From: UBA2336 sp037443645
Lineage (GTDB): Bacteria > Bacteroidota > Bacteroidia > Cytophagales > Cyclobacteriaceae
Direction: 5' to 3'
NCBI GenBank assembly: GCA_037443645.1
Contig: JBBINY010000077.1
Span: forward strand, 1-8,612
Length of the DNA stretch: 8,612 nt
Both the position numbers and the translations under genes were made by a program. The stretch's first letter is position 1. The number at the start of each line of letters is the position of its first letter. Below, piece by piece: positions 1 through 6,826 of the stretch. The notes below the pieces were generated by a model that made no database searches, was not told the DNA's origin, and saw only the letters and a list, made by a program, of their open reading frames with translations.

Positions 1-499
1 ACATCAGGATGTATAAGGGCACAGTGATATTAATGAATAAGTAACCGTTTAACACGATCACATCCCAGGCCAGCATGGAGTTGGGCCAGTTAAATACACC
101 TATGCCGGGTATCAAATGCCAGGCGCGGATGGGGCCGCCTAAATCGACTGTAACAAAGGCGAGGCACATGATGAGCGCAGCCACGGCCATGCCTTCGCCT
201 ATCAAAACGGCCTTGGAGAAATCCATTTCTTTTAGCACGTAAGTTGGCAACACCAGCACGACTGCGGCAGCTGCAATACCTACCAGAAATGTAAAGTTAG
301 AGATATATAAACCCCAGCTTACATGGTCGTGCATACCGGTAACAATCAGTCCATCGCGCAGCTGAATGTAAAAACAAAACGCACCCAGCAGCATAAAGAA
401 AGTGAGGAAGCCCATCCACACATGATACAGGGTGTTTCCATGCAAGGCGGTTTTAATGCCGCTAACAACCAGTGAACGAAAGATTTTTACCTGTTGCAT
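1..499 (-). CDS. NrfD/PsrC-family membrane quinol oxidoreductase subunit, partial (3' end outside window)
   Basis: The reading frame opens at an ATG (499..497) and runs without a stop to the window edge, giving 166 residues of an unfinished protein. I translated it by hand. It is very hydrophobic, with about four membrane spans near residues 25-45, 60-87, 98-118 and 140-165. It carries phrases typical of the NrfD family: WGLYISNFTFLVG (about 69-81) in the second span, VDLGGPIRAWH (about 118-128) after the third, and FNWPNSMLAWDV in front of the fourth. Members of this family sit in the inner membrane and exchange electrons between (mena)quinol and a partner four-cluster Fe-S protein, and that partner lies immediately upstream here with a 10-base gap. 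In this operon it probably oxidises quinol for nitrate reduction, taking the place of NapC or NapH. The family call is firm. The electron direction is inferred from context. The start is the first ATG after the upstream stop, and no Shine-Dalgarno is visible. Confidence 0.88.
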   Translation of the reverse strand, partial: MQQVKIFRSLVVSGIKTALHGNTLYHVWMGFLTFFMLLGAFCFYIQLRDGLIVTGMHDHVSWGLYISNFTFLVGIAAAAVVLVLPTYVLKEMDFSKAVLIGEGMAVAALIMCLAFVTVDLGGPIRAWHLIPGIGVFNWPNSMLAWDVIVLNGYLFINITVPLYILM

Positions 500-509
500 G
501 CAGTACGCG

Positions 510-1526
510 TTAATCCATAAAGTACCAGAACTTAGGTTCTGTACCTAAATCCTCTTTTAATCTGAAAACTTTCTTGTTCGCCAGTACCCACCTGATTTCA
601 CTGTTCGGGTCGAGCAGGTTGCCAAAGATGCGTGCACCGGTAGGGCAGGCATCCACACAGGCCGGGTTCTTTCCGTTGCGTGAACGCTGAATGCAGAATG
701 TACATTTCTCCATTACACCTTTCTTTCGCAGCCGGTTGCCGAGGTAGTGCTGATTGTTGTTTACTTCTTCCATGGGCACTTCGGGTGTTGCCCAGTTGAA
801 CCTGCGCCCATCGTACGGGCAGGCTGCCATACAATAGCGGCAACCAATGCACCAGTCGTAATCCACTACCACAATGCCGTCTTTTTCTTTCCAGGTTGCC
901 TTCACAGGGCATACTTCCACGCAGGGCGGGTTCTCGCAATGAAAGCACTGTGTGCCGATATAAAAATGCCCGGCAGCCGGCACTTCATGATAAAAGTTGT
1001 CATCGGCCAGTTCAAAATCCATAGAGCCGTTTTGATGCTCGTGAATGCGTATATATTGCATCTGCGAATTACGATCCTGGTTGTTTTCCTGTACGCAGGC
1101 ATTTACACAATCCATATAACCCTGACATTTTGAAATGTTGAAGGCGTAGCCATACAACACATCCTTCATTGGGCCCTGGGCGGATACGTTTATTTTTCTT
1201 CCGTTGTTCAATTCATACAAGCGTTCGAGACGCTTTACGGTAGATTCCTTCTCGTCAACAGTCATTAACTGGTAGTTGCCCTTGAAGAATTCCTCCCAGT
1301 TCAGTCGGGCCTTTTCTGTTTTGGTGTCTCCGGCCGTGACACTGCAGGAGGTGGATGCAAAGCCCACACCGGTTAGCAGTCCAAGTGTAAGTTTTTTCAG
1401 CGCATCCCTGCGGTCAGTTGGCTTGCTCATCACCTGCTCAAAGCCGTCTTCTCTCTTTTTACCGCATGAGCAATTTCCCGACTGGCATCCGGTGTTTTGG
1501 TTCTGTTGGGGGTGTACAGGTTCCAT
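510..1526 (-). CDS. Tat-exported four-cluster ferredoxin-type Fe-S protein (NrfC/DmsB/PsrB-like)
   Basis: This 338-residue protein probably passes electrons between the NrfD-type subunit encoded next and the upstream multiheme cytochromes. Numbered from the ATG at 1526, a twin-arginine motif DRRDALKKL (38-46) is followed by a hydrophobic stretch ending in FASTSC (61), so it is likely exported by Tat and is possibly lipidated. Four cysteine groups follow. Group I is C134/C140/C144, with Tyr137 where the second cysteine is usual. Group II is C194/C197/C202/C206, group III is C226/C229/C232/C236, and group IV is C275/C278/C290/C294. Groups II and III have the CxxxCP ending of DmsB-type dicluster domains. 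Ahead of the Tat motif lies an unusual cysteine-rich tail (C14, C19, C21). The start is uncertain. A TTG at 1532 and an internal ATG at 1430 are also possible, and the latter would give a Tat signal of normal length. The preceding cytochrome gene ends only 7 bases upstream, which indicates one operon. Confidence 0.87.
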   Translation of the reverse strand: MEPVHPQQNQNTGCQSGNCSCGKKREDGFEQVMSKPTDRRDALKKLTLGLLTGVGFASTSCSVTAGDTKTEKARLNWEEFFKGNYQLMTVDEKESTVKRLERLYELNNGRKINVSAQGPMKDVLYGYAFNISKCQGYMDCVNACVQENNQDRNSQMQYIRIHEHQNGSMDFELADDNFYHEVPAAGHFYIGTQCFHCENPPCVEVCPVKATWKEKDGIVVVDYDWCIGCRYCMAACPYDGRRFNWATPEVPMEEVNNNQHYLGNRLRKKGVMEKCTFCIQRSRNGKNPACVDACPTGARIFGNLLDPNSEIRWVLANKKVFRLKEDLGTEPKFWYFMD

Positions 1527-1533
1527 AACCAAA

Positions 1534-2181
1534 CTATTCAGTTAGTGAAGATGTATTCAATCGCGAAGGCCAGCGGCTTGCAAACGCAGGCTTATGCGGA
1601 TCATGGCAACTCACACAGGTGTTCATGATGCGCGGGGGCATCCATCCGCCTAAACGCTTGCCATGACTTCCGCCCACCCAATCGGTATATTGGGTGGTGT
1701 GGCATTGCCGGCATTGCTTGTAGCTTTCATTGAATACGATCACGCTTCCGGTTAATGAAACCAGTTCATTCATGTTTTTTTCGTTGTGGCAGGTTTGGCA
1801 GTTCATTACTTCTTCACTGCCGTGGATGATTTCAATATCCCAATGCGATTTTTTTTTATCAGCTTTAGTACCCTGGGAAAGTTGCGCCAATGGCTGTGTA
1901 TGGCAGTTGTTACATGGGTAGGAGCGGATGACTGCGGTTCGCTCCGGAAGCAGTGCGGATACCGTGTCGTGTATTTGTGCCAGCAAAAGTTTTACGTTTT
2001 GCATGGCCTCGATCGAAGATTTTTCATATTCAATGCTGTCGGTATAGGCGCGCAAGCGGTTGGCTAATGGTCCGTGTGCTTTCTCATGCTGTTCGTCCTG
2101 ATGCGAAGATGAACAACTGTAATACGCAATCATGATGACTGCCGCCCAGGCAACTAACAATATGGTTTGGTGTTTAATCAT
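1534..2181 (-). CDS. Tetraheme c-type cytochrome, probable lipoprotein, in the nap operon
   Basis: This 215-residue protein has four CxxCH heme-attachment motifs: C90-H94, C128-H132, C157-H161 and C189-H193. Histidines at 113, 120, 173 and 196 are candidates for the sixth heme ligands. The N-terminus has a hydrophobic segment (about 7-21) ending in YYSC (Cys23) followed by serines. This fits a lax Bacteroidota lipobox, so the protein is probably membrane-anchored and faces the periplasm. Residues 40-80 look helical and charged with no heme site. The start ATG overlaps the end of the NapB-like gene by 8 bases, which suggests translational coupling, and the stop lies just before the Fe-S protein gene. 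I infer that it carries electrons from the Fe-S/NrfD module to the NapB-like cytochrome. It shows no lysine-type CxxCK site, so it is not NrfA, and its heme spacing and length do not obviously match NapC/NrfH. I do not know an established gene name. Confidence 0.85.
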   Translation of the reverse strand: MIKHQTILLVAWAAVIMIAYYSCSSSHQDEQHEKAHGPLANRLRAYTDSIEYEKSSIEAMQNVKLLLAQIHDTVSALLPERTAVIRSYPCNNCHTQPLAQLSQGTKADKKKSHWDIEIIHGSEEVMNCQTCHNEKNMNELVSLTGSVIVFNESYKQCRQCHTTQYTDWVGGSHGKRLGGWMPPRIMNTCVSCHDPHKPAFASRWPSRLNTSSLTE

Positions 2182-2860
2182 TGGCTGGTCTTTCCCATTC
2201 GATGGGCGTTAACGGTTTCAGTGCATGACATGACCTGCAATTCACCCGCTCAGGATGTGTAACGCGGATGGCCCTGGGTGCAGCCGGCCCGGCATGGCAA
2301 GCCAGGCAATTTTCGCGCAGTTGCAGGGTGTGCGGTATAACCGGGGGGTTGCCTTCCATCGCCCGATTACCAAGAGCCGGAGCCTTCAGTCCCTCAAACG
2401 CAGTTGTTTTAAACAGCGTGTTAGAATTGACCGGCACGTGGCACTGATTGCAATTCAATAGTTCGGGGTGGGGCGTTGCCGGAGCATACGCTTTAAACTG
2501 CTCAACATAGCCACCGTTTTGATGGCACTGCAAACAAGCTTTTCCGCCAAATGTATTTTCATTCAATATGGTATGAGGGATAATGGGTGGTGCGCCAGAG
2601 AAAGCCCTTCTTTTATAATATCCTTCCAATGATCGCTGGTGGTTCTCATCATCCGGCATATTTTGATAAGCTAATGCAAAATCGGCACGCTCAAACACGC
2701 CCGACTCAAATGGAAGTGGTTCAACGTATGGGAACAACTCTTCCTCTACATGCGCTTCTTCCTGCTCCTGCACCATGCTGAAGTTGAGCACCACAATGGC
2801 CGCAGCCATCAGCAGCACGATATAAAAAATCAGGATATGTTGTTTCGGCTTAATGGTCAT
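2174..2860 (-). CDS. napB: NapB-like periplasmic nitrate reductase cytochrome subunit with four heme sites
   Basis: This 228-residue protein has a single N-terminal membrane or signal segment (about 8-27), so it acts in the periplasm as the immediate electron donor to NapA. NapB hallmarks are clear: RRAFSGAPPIIPHT (84-97), CLQCH (109-113), TPHPELLNCNQCHVP (129-143). Unlike classical diheme NapB, the same pattern returns at GNPPVIPHT (170-178), RENCLACH (182-189) and THPERVNCRSCH (201-212). That gives four CxxCH sites, with four matching distal-histidine candidates (H96, H131, H177, H202). An internal duplication of the diheme module is the simplest explanation. The gene starts 7 bases after the napA stop and overlaps the next cytochrome gene by 8 bases. 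The symbol reflects function and position, because the architecture differs from proteobacterial NapB. Confidence 0.85.
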   Translation of the reverse strand: MTIKPKQHILIFYIVLLMAAAIVVLNFSMVQEQEEAHVEEELFPYVEPLPFESGVFERADFALAYQNMPDDENHQRSLEGYYKRRAFSGAPPIIPHTILNENTFGGKACLQCHQNGGYVEQFKAYAPATPHPELLNCNQCHVPVNSNTLFKTTAFEGLKAPALGNRAMEGNPPVIPHTLQLRENCLACHAGPAAPRAIRVTHPERVNCRSCHALKPLTPIEWERPAND

Positions 2861-2867
2861 ACCCGCT

Positions 2868-5201
2868 TCAGGCTTTCATTACTTTGACGGCACACTTTTT
2901 ATATTCGGGCTCACGCGAAATCGGGCAGAAAGCATCGATGGTAAGCTCGTTAATCAGAAAGCCCTCATCAAAAAACGGAACAAACACTTGTCCTCGCGGA
3001 GGTTGCCCCCGCTCATTAACGGATGCCGGCAACACCAACTCGCCTCTGCGCGAAATCAGTTTTACTTTGTCGCCCGTGCGGATGTTCATGTTGGCAGCAT
3101 CCTGTACGTTTAACTCCACATACGCGTGCGGAACGGCCTGATGCAATACGGGAATTCTTCTGGTCATGGAGCCGGTGTGCCAGTGCTCAACTACCCGGCC
3201 CGTGCACAGCCAGTAAGGATAATCGTTATCCGGAACTTCAGGAGCAGGTTCAAAGGGCCGTGCCCAAATCCAGGCCTTGCCACCGGGCTTGCCATAAAAA
3301 TCGAACGAATCACCTTTGGCAGCAGGATCATACTTGGCGTGGTAGCGCCACTTGGTTTCTTTTCCGTTCACGTATGGCCATAGAATGCCTGACTTCTTTT
3401 TAAGTTCTTCATAGCTGGCCATTGCATGATCGGGCCCGTCATGAAAGCGGGTATATTCCTTCCAGATTTCTTCAATGTGATTCCCTTTTGTCCAGGGAAA
3501 CAGGCTGCCATACCCCATCCGTTTGGCTACTTCAATAATCTGCCAGGTGTCGCTCATGCATTCGCCTTGTGGTTCAAGCATTTTTTCGAAATGCTGCGTG
3601 CGCCTTTCCGAGTTACCGAACATGCCTTCGCGTTCAATCCACATGGCCGAAGGCAAAATCACATCGGCTACATCGGTAGTTGGCGTTGGATAAACATCCG
3701 ACACCACGATAAACCGGTCTTCTTTTAGTGCCCCGTTGCGATAGCGTTTCAGGTTAGGCATAGACACCATCGGGTTGGTGACCTGTATCCACATGAACTT
3801 GATTTCACCCCGGTCTAATGCCCGAAACATTTCAACCGTATGGAAGGTCGGCTTGGCCGGAATTTTTTCAACGGGAACGTTCCAGATTTCTGCCGCGAAC
3901 TTTCGGTCTTTTTCGTTGGTCACTGTGCCATGAGGCAACAGATGTGTAAGTGTCCCTACTTCGCGCACGGTGCCACAGGCGCTGGGCTGGCCGGTTAATG
4001 AAAATGGTGAGTTGCCCGGGGTTGAGATTTTTCCGGTAAGAAGATGGATGTTGTAAATCTGGTTGTTGATCCAGGTGCCGCGTGTGTGCTGATTGGTTCC
4101 CATGCACCAAAGCGACATTACCTTTTTGTTGGGGTCAGCGTAAAGCTGTGCCAGGTATTTAATGTCTTTAATGGAAACGCCACAAAGTGCTGAAGCTTTT
4201 GCAGGCGAATAATCGGTGAGAAAATTTTTGAAATCAGTAAAGTCGCTGTCGGTGGGCTCATCGGCAAACTGAAATTTATCTTCCAGGCCGTACCCGATGT
4301 TGGTTTTCCCTCTTTTGAATACGCAATGCTGCTCCACAAACCTGCGGTTCACCCAGCCGTTGTTTATGAGTTCGTAGCAGATGGCGTTGGCCAACGCCAG
4401 GTCGCCTTGTGGTGTAAACAGTATGGACTTATCGGCAGACAGGCTGGTGCGTGTGGTGCGTGTACATAAATCGATGATGATACTTTTGCGTTTCAGTCGT
4501 TGGTCCAATAACCGCGAAAAAAGCACCGGGTGCATTTCGGCCATGTTGTTGCCCCACAATACAAACACATCGGCATGGTCAATGTCTTCATAACAGCCCA
4601 TGGGCTCATCCAGCCCAAACGATGTCATAAAACCGGTTACCGCGCTGGCCATGCACAGGCGTGCATTGGCTTCAATATTATTGGTGCCAATACCTGCTTT
4701 CATAAATTTAGTGGCGGCATACCCATCGGGTATAGTCCACTGGCCTGAGCCGTACATGGCCACCGCATCTTTGCCATGCTTGTCGATGGTCTCTTTCATT
4801 TTATTGGCCACCACATCAAGCGCCTCGGTCATGGTTACTTCTACCCATTTGCCGTTGCGTTTCAGTAAAGGTTTGCGCAGCCGGTCTTTTCCGTACAAGG
4901 CCATTACGGAGTGGTAGCCTTTCACACAGCACAACCCTTTGTTCACCGGACAATCAGGATCCCCCTTAACGGCTACAGCCTTACCGTTTTGTAACCCGAT
5001 GAGCAATCCGCAACCCACTCCGCAAAAACGGCAGGGCGATTTTTTCCAGGTGAGTTTATCGTTGCCCGAAAGTTTCTCCACTCCGGCAAAGGTCACGTTT
5101 GGCAGCATGGTTGTTGCCGCGCTGATGGCCGATGTGGCTGCCAGTTGTTTCAGAAAATTTCTGCGCGATTGTTCGGTAACAATATATGCCTTTCTTTCCA
5201 T
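2868..5201 (-). CDS. napA: Periplasmic nitrate reductase catalytic subunit NapA
   Basis: This 777-residue molybdoenzyme reduces nitrate to nitrite in the periplasm using a bis-MGD molybdenum cofactor and one [4Fe-4S] cluster. A Tat signal SRRNFLKQL (12-20) precedes a hydrophobic segment. The cluster ligands are C57, C60, C64 and C92, the last in the CVKGY motif whose Lys94 usually links cluster and cofactor. An extra Cys91 sits beside it. The presumed Mo-coordinating cysteine is C183 in NARLCMASAVTGF, as expected for NapA and not for membrane NarG (Asp ligand). The C-terminal molybdopterin dinucleotide-binding domain begins near 663 with the LCTGR and HWHTGSMTRR phrases. The ending DAFCPISREPEYKKCAVKV is also typical of NapA. 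The start is fixed by the Tat signal and lies 3 bases after the napD stop. It is somewhat shorter than the E. coli protein. Assimilatory nitrate reductases are related, but the Tat signal, napD and cytochrome partners argue for Nap. Confidence 0.96.
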   Translation of the reverse strand: MERKAYIVTEQSRRNFLKQLAATSAISAATTMLPNVTFAGVEKLSGNDKLTWKKSPCRFCGVGCGLLIGLQNGKAVAVKGDPDCPVNKGLCCVKGYHSVMALYGKDRLRKPLLKRNGKWVEVTMTEALDVVANKMKETIDKHGKDAVAMYGSGQWTIPDGYAATKFMKAGIGTNNIEANARLCMASAVTGFMTSFGLDEPMGCYEDIDHADVFVLWGNNMAEMHPVLFSRLLDQRLKRKSIIIDLCTRTTRTSLSADKSILFTPQGDLALANAICYELINNGWVNRRFVEQHCVFKRGKTNIGYGLEDKFQFADEPTDSDFTDFKNFLTDYSPAKASALCGVSIKDIKYLAQLYADPNKKVMSLWCMGTNQHTRGTWINNQIYNIHLLTGKISTPGNSPFSLTGQPSACGTVREVGTLTHLLPHGTVTNEKDRKFAAEIWNVPVEKIPAKPTFHTVEMFRALDRGEIKFMWIQVTNPMVSMPNLKRYRNGALKEDRFIVVSDVYPTPTTDVADVILPSAMWIEREGMFGNSERRTQHFEKMLEPQGECMSDTWQIIEVAKRMGYGSLFPWTKGNHIEEIWKEYTRFHDGPDHAMASYEELKKKSGILWPYVNGKETKWRYHAKYDPAAKGDSFDFYGKPGGKAWIWARPFEPAPEVPDNDYPYWLCTGRVVEHWHTGSMTRRIPVLHQAVPHAYVELNVQDAANMNIRTGDKVKLISRRGELVLPASVNERGQPPRGQVFVPFFDEGFLINELTIDAFCPISREPEYKKCAVKVMKA

Positions 5202-5204
5202 AAA

Positions 5205-5432
5205 TCAGGTTCTAAAAGCAGAGATTAAACTAATGTGTTGTATGGCGGTGTCACTTTTTAACGTTTCTAAAAACTGTTCGTCATCTTTTTCGAAGTCTGA
5301 ATCAGTAACCAGCACAACCACTTCCCGGTTGTCTGCCGGCAGAATCTCGCAATGGTCAAAACGGCTGAGCCTCTCAATGACGCCAACCGTTTCACCCTCT
5401 TTTGGAAATATCAGGTAGCTTTTTATAGGCAT
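5205..5432 (-). CDS. napD: NapD-like chaperone for NapA maturation
   Basis: This small cytoplasmic protein of 75 residues sits first in the operon, 3 bases before napA. NapD proteins bind the Tat signal peptide of NapA and hold it back until the cofactor is inserted. The sequence fits the small ferredoxin-like (beta-alpha-beta-beta-alpha-beta) fold of the family. An N-terminal strand KSYLIFP (4-10) is followed by a helix GVIERLSRF (about 17-25), a central strand VVVLVT (about 38-43), a helix DDEQFLETLKS (about 50-60), and a final strand HISLISAFRT that matches the usual NapD ending. Sequence conservation in this family is low, so the call rests on size, pattern and its place directly before napA. 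The start is the first ATG in the divergent intergenic region. Confidence 0.82.
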   Translation of the reverse strand: MPIKSYLIFPKEGETVGVIERLSRFDHCEILPADNREVVVLVTDSDFEKDDEQFLETLKSDTAIQHISLISAFRT

Positions 5433-5535
5433 ATCGTTTGAAAAGAAAGTAAATCTTTGCCATGCTGTATATGATTAAAGTCATTTCTCCGTATAAAATT
5501 TAGAATTTATTTTGGTGCTTACCAGTACGTACACG
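5433..5535. promoter_or_regulatory. Divergent intergenic region between napD and the porin gene
   Basis: This is the only substantial non-coding stretch in the window (103 bases). It must hold the start signals for both the nap operon (minus) and the porin gene (plus), because the genes point away from each other. It is AT-rich in its middle, with TATAAAAT at 5492-5499 and TATTTTG at 5508-5514. Each loosely resembles a promoter element, but neither is a full match to the Bacteroidota TAnnTTTG element with an upstream TTTG. No Shine-Dalgarno precedes either start. The exact promoter positions cannot be called. Confidence 0.55.
5471..5484. promoter_or_regulatory. Candidate Crp/Fnr-family operator (ATGA-N6-TCAT)
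   Basis: The inverted repeat ATGA-TTAAAG-TCAT has the same geometry as the FNR/CRP family core TGA-N6-TCA. It is centred about 45 bases upstream of the napD start and 58 upstream of the porin start. FNR-type regulators commonly switch on nap genes when oxygen is low or nitrate or nitric oxide is present, so the location is sensible. A single 4+4 base match in AT-rich DNA can easily occur by chance, and the site is not shown to be bound. Confidence 0.35.
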
Positions 5536-6330
5536 ATGAAATTCAGACCGTTTAGAATCATTCTTTTTGTGGCAACAGGCGTAGTTACCATGTCTCACGC
5601 ACAGGTAAATTTCTCTGTTAATGGGCAGTACATGAACCGCGCAGAATACCGGCATGGTTTCTTCACGTTGGCGGCCCCTGAGCAAGAGGCTGCTTTTTTT
5701 ATCAGCCAACGTGCGCGGGTAATGACCAGCCTGAAATTTCAAGGAGCAGAGTTCTATGTGAGCATACAGGATATACGAACCTGGGGCAGTACAGGTAACC
5801 TGGCCATTGACAATGCCGGTTTATTATCGGTGCACGAAGCCTGGGTGGCCTTGCCAATCAATAAGAAGTTTGCTTTGAAAATGGGAAGACAGGAAATAGC
5901 CTACGATGAAGACCGGATTTTTGGAAGCCTGGATTGGGCTATGCAGGCCAGGCGGCACGATGCTGCAATTTTAAAATTTTATGATTCGGCTTCGAACACG
6001 CAGATACATGCAGGCTTTGCTTTTAACCAGGATAAAGAACAACTGGTTGGAACCCTCTATACAGTGCCTAACAATTACAAAACTTTTCAGTATATCTATT
6101 TTAACAAGCCCTTAGGTAAAGTCAAAACATCGTTCCTTTTTTTGAATAACGGAGTCCAGATACAAAGGCCCAATGTAACACCAGCGGAATACACAACTGT
6201 ATTCACTCAAACCTTCGGGCCGCGATTTGTATATAAAGAAAGCAACAACAAGGTATCGGGTAATGTGGCTTTTTATTACCAAACGGGTACAAATAACCTG
6301 AATCAATCCCTATCAGCAGCAAAGTTGTGA
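5536..6330 (+). pseudogene. N-terminal part of a broken alginate-export-type outer-membrane porin
   Basis: The frame encodes 264 residues and starts at the ATG that gives a clean signal peptide, MKFRPFRIILFVATG... ending near HAQ (23). A TTG 24 bases upstream is in frame but unlikely as the start. The mature part has alternating beta-barrel strands and phrases I associate with the alginate export family: SQRARVMTSLKFQG, SVHEAWVALPINKKFALKMGRQEIAYDEDRIFGSLDW (in two adjacent blocks) and TVPNNYKTFQYIYFNK. The family forms outer-membrane channels. The true substrate is unknown here, and the gene's place divergent from nap allows nitrate or nitrite but does not show it. The frame ends at a TGA (6328-6330) right after LNQSLSAAKL, while the rest of the same protein continues in another frame. 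I treat this and the next entry as one gene disrupted by an indel, or by a sequence error. Confidence 0.72.
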
Positions 6331-6818
6331 AGACAGCAGGACTCGAAATCTTGTCGGGTACAGACCAGGTAGGTGCAAGTGCGGGTGAGAGCCGATCCTT
6401 CACGCCTTTTTATGGGACCAACCATAGGTTTAACGGCTACATGGATTATTTCTATGTGGGGAATCATGTGAATTCGGTCGGACTCAACGACTATTATGTA
6501 AAAGGACTTTTCAAAGGTTCCAAAACTCTATGGGGTGCAGCGCTTCATTTCTTTTCGTCAAACGCAAACGTTGAAAATGACAATGCCATTGGGACTACAA
6601 GCAGCGCCAGGCTGGGTACTGAACTTGATCTTACCGTTATTCATAACATCAGGCCGGGTATTAGTATTCAGGGCGGCTATTCCCAGATGTTTGCCACACA
6701 ATCTATGGTTTATTTGAAAAACGTTACGGATGGGCACAAACAATCCAACAATTGGGCTTATGTGATGTTTATGCTGCGGCCGGGTGTAGCGTGGCCCCGA
6801 ACCGGGTTGAAACTGTAA
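6297..6818 (+). pseudogene. C-terminal part of the same alginate-export-type porin, shifted frame
   Basis: This frame is open from 6297. A GTG at 6327 would be its first usable start, giving 163 residues with no signal peptide. It holds the rest of the barrel: AGLEILSGTDQVG, SRSFTPFYGTNHRFNGYMDYFYVGNH, GTELDLTVIHNIRPGISIQGGYSQMFAT and NNWAYVMF, which are typical of the C-terminal half of alginate-export-type porins. As a stand-alone protein it could not reach the outer membrane, so it belongs with the preceding fragment. Joined at face value, the two frames lack roughly 10-15 residues between NQSLSA and KVVKTAGLEILSG compared with what I remember of homologs, which is about one beta-strand. 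The last residues (RPGVAWPRTGLKL) do not end in the terminal aromatic residue usual for barrels. It converges on the HMA gene with 8 bases between. Confidence 0.68.
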
Positions 6819-6826
6819 ACGATCTG

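Noticed and set aside
23..34. Bacteroidota LES-type surface-export signal after Cys23 of the tetraheme cytochrome (protein residues 23-34)
   Set aside because: The residues SSSHQDEQ are only loosely acidic and do not match a defined surface-export motif. A periplasmic electron carrier fits the context better. The positions given are residues of that protein, not bases.
598..948. Open frame overlapping the Fe-S protein gene in another frame
   Set aside because: It lies fully inside a well-supported gene, and its arginine- and leucine-rich composition is that of a shadow frame. The same holds for the other overlapping frames across napA, the cytochromes and copA.
1534..2181. Tetraheme cytochrome as NapC, NrfH or NrfA
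   Set aside because: It has no CxxCK site and its CxxCH spacing and length do not fit those families. A generic multiheme name is safer.
5508..5514. TATTTTG as a Bacteroidota -7 promoter element for the porin gene
   Set aside because: It is one base short of TAnnTTTG and no TTTG lies at the usual distance upstream, so it was not called as a promoter.
5513..5532. Short palindromes TGGT-GCTT-ACCA and GTACGTAC just before the porin start
   Set aside because: They are very short, with no known operator match. They could be chance in a 100-base region.
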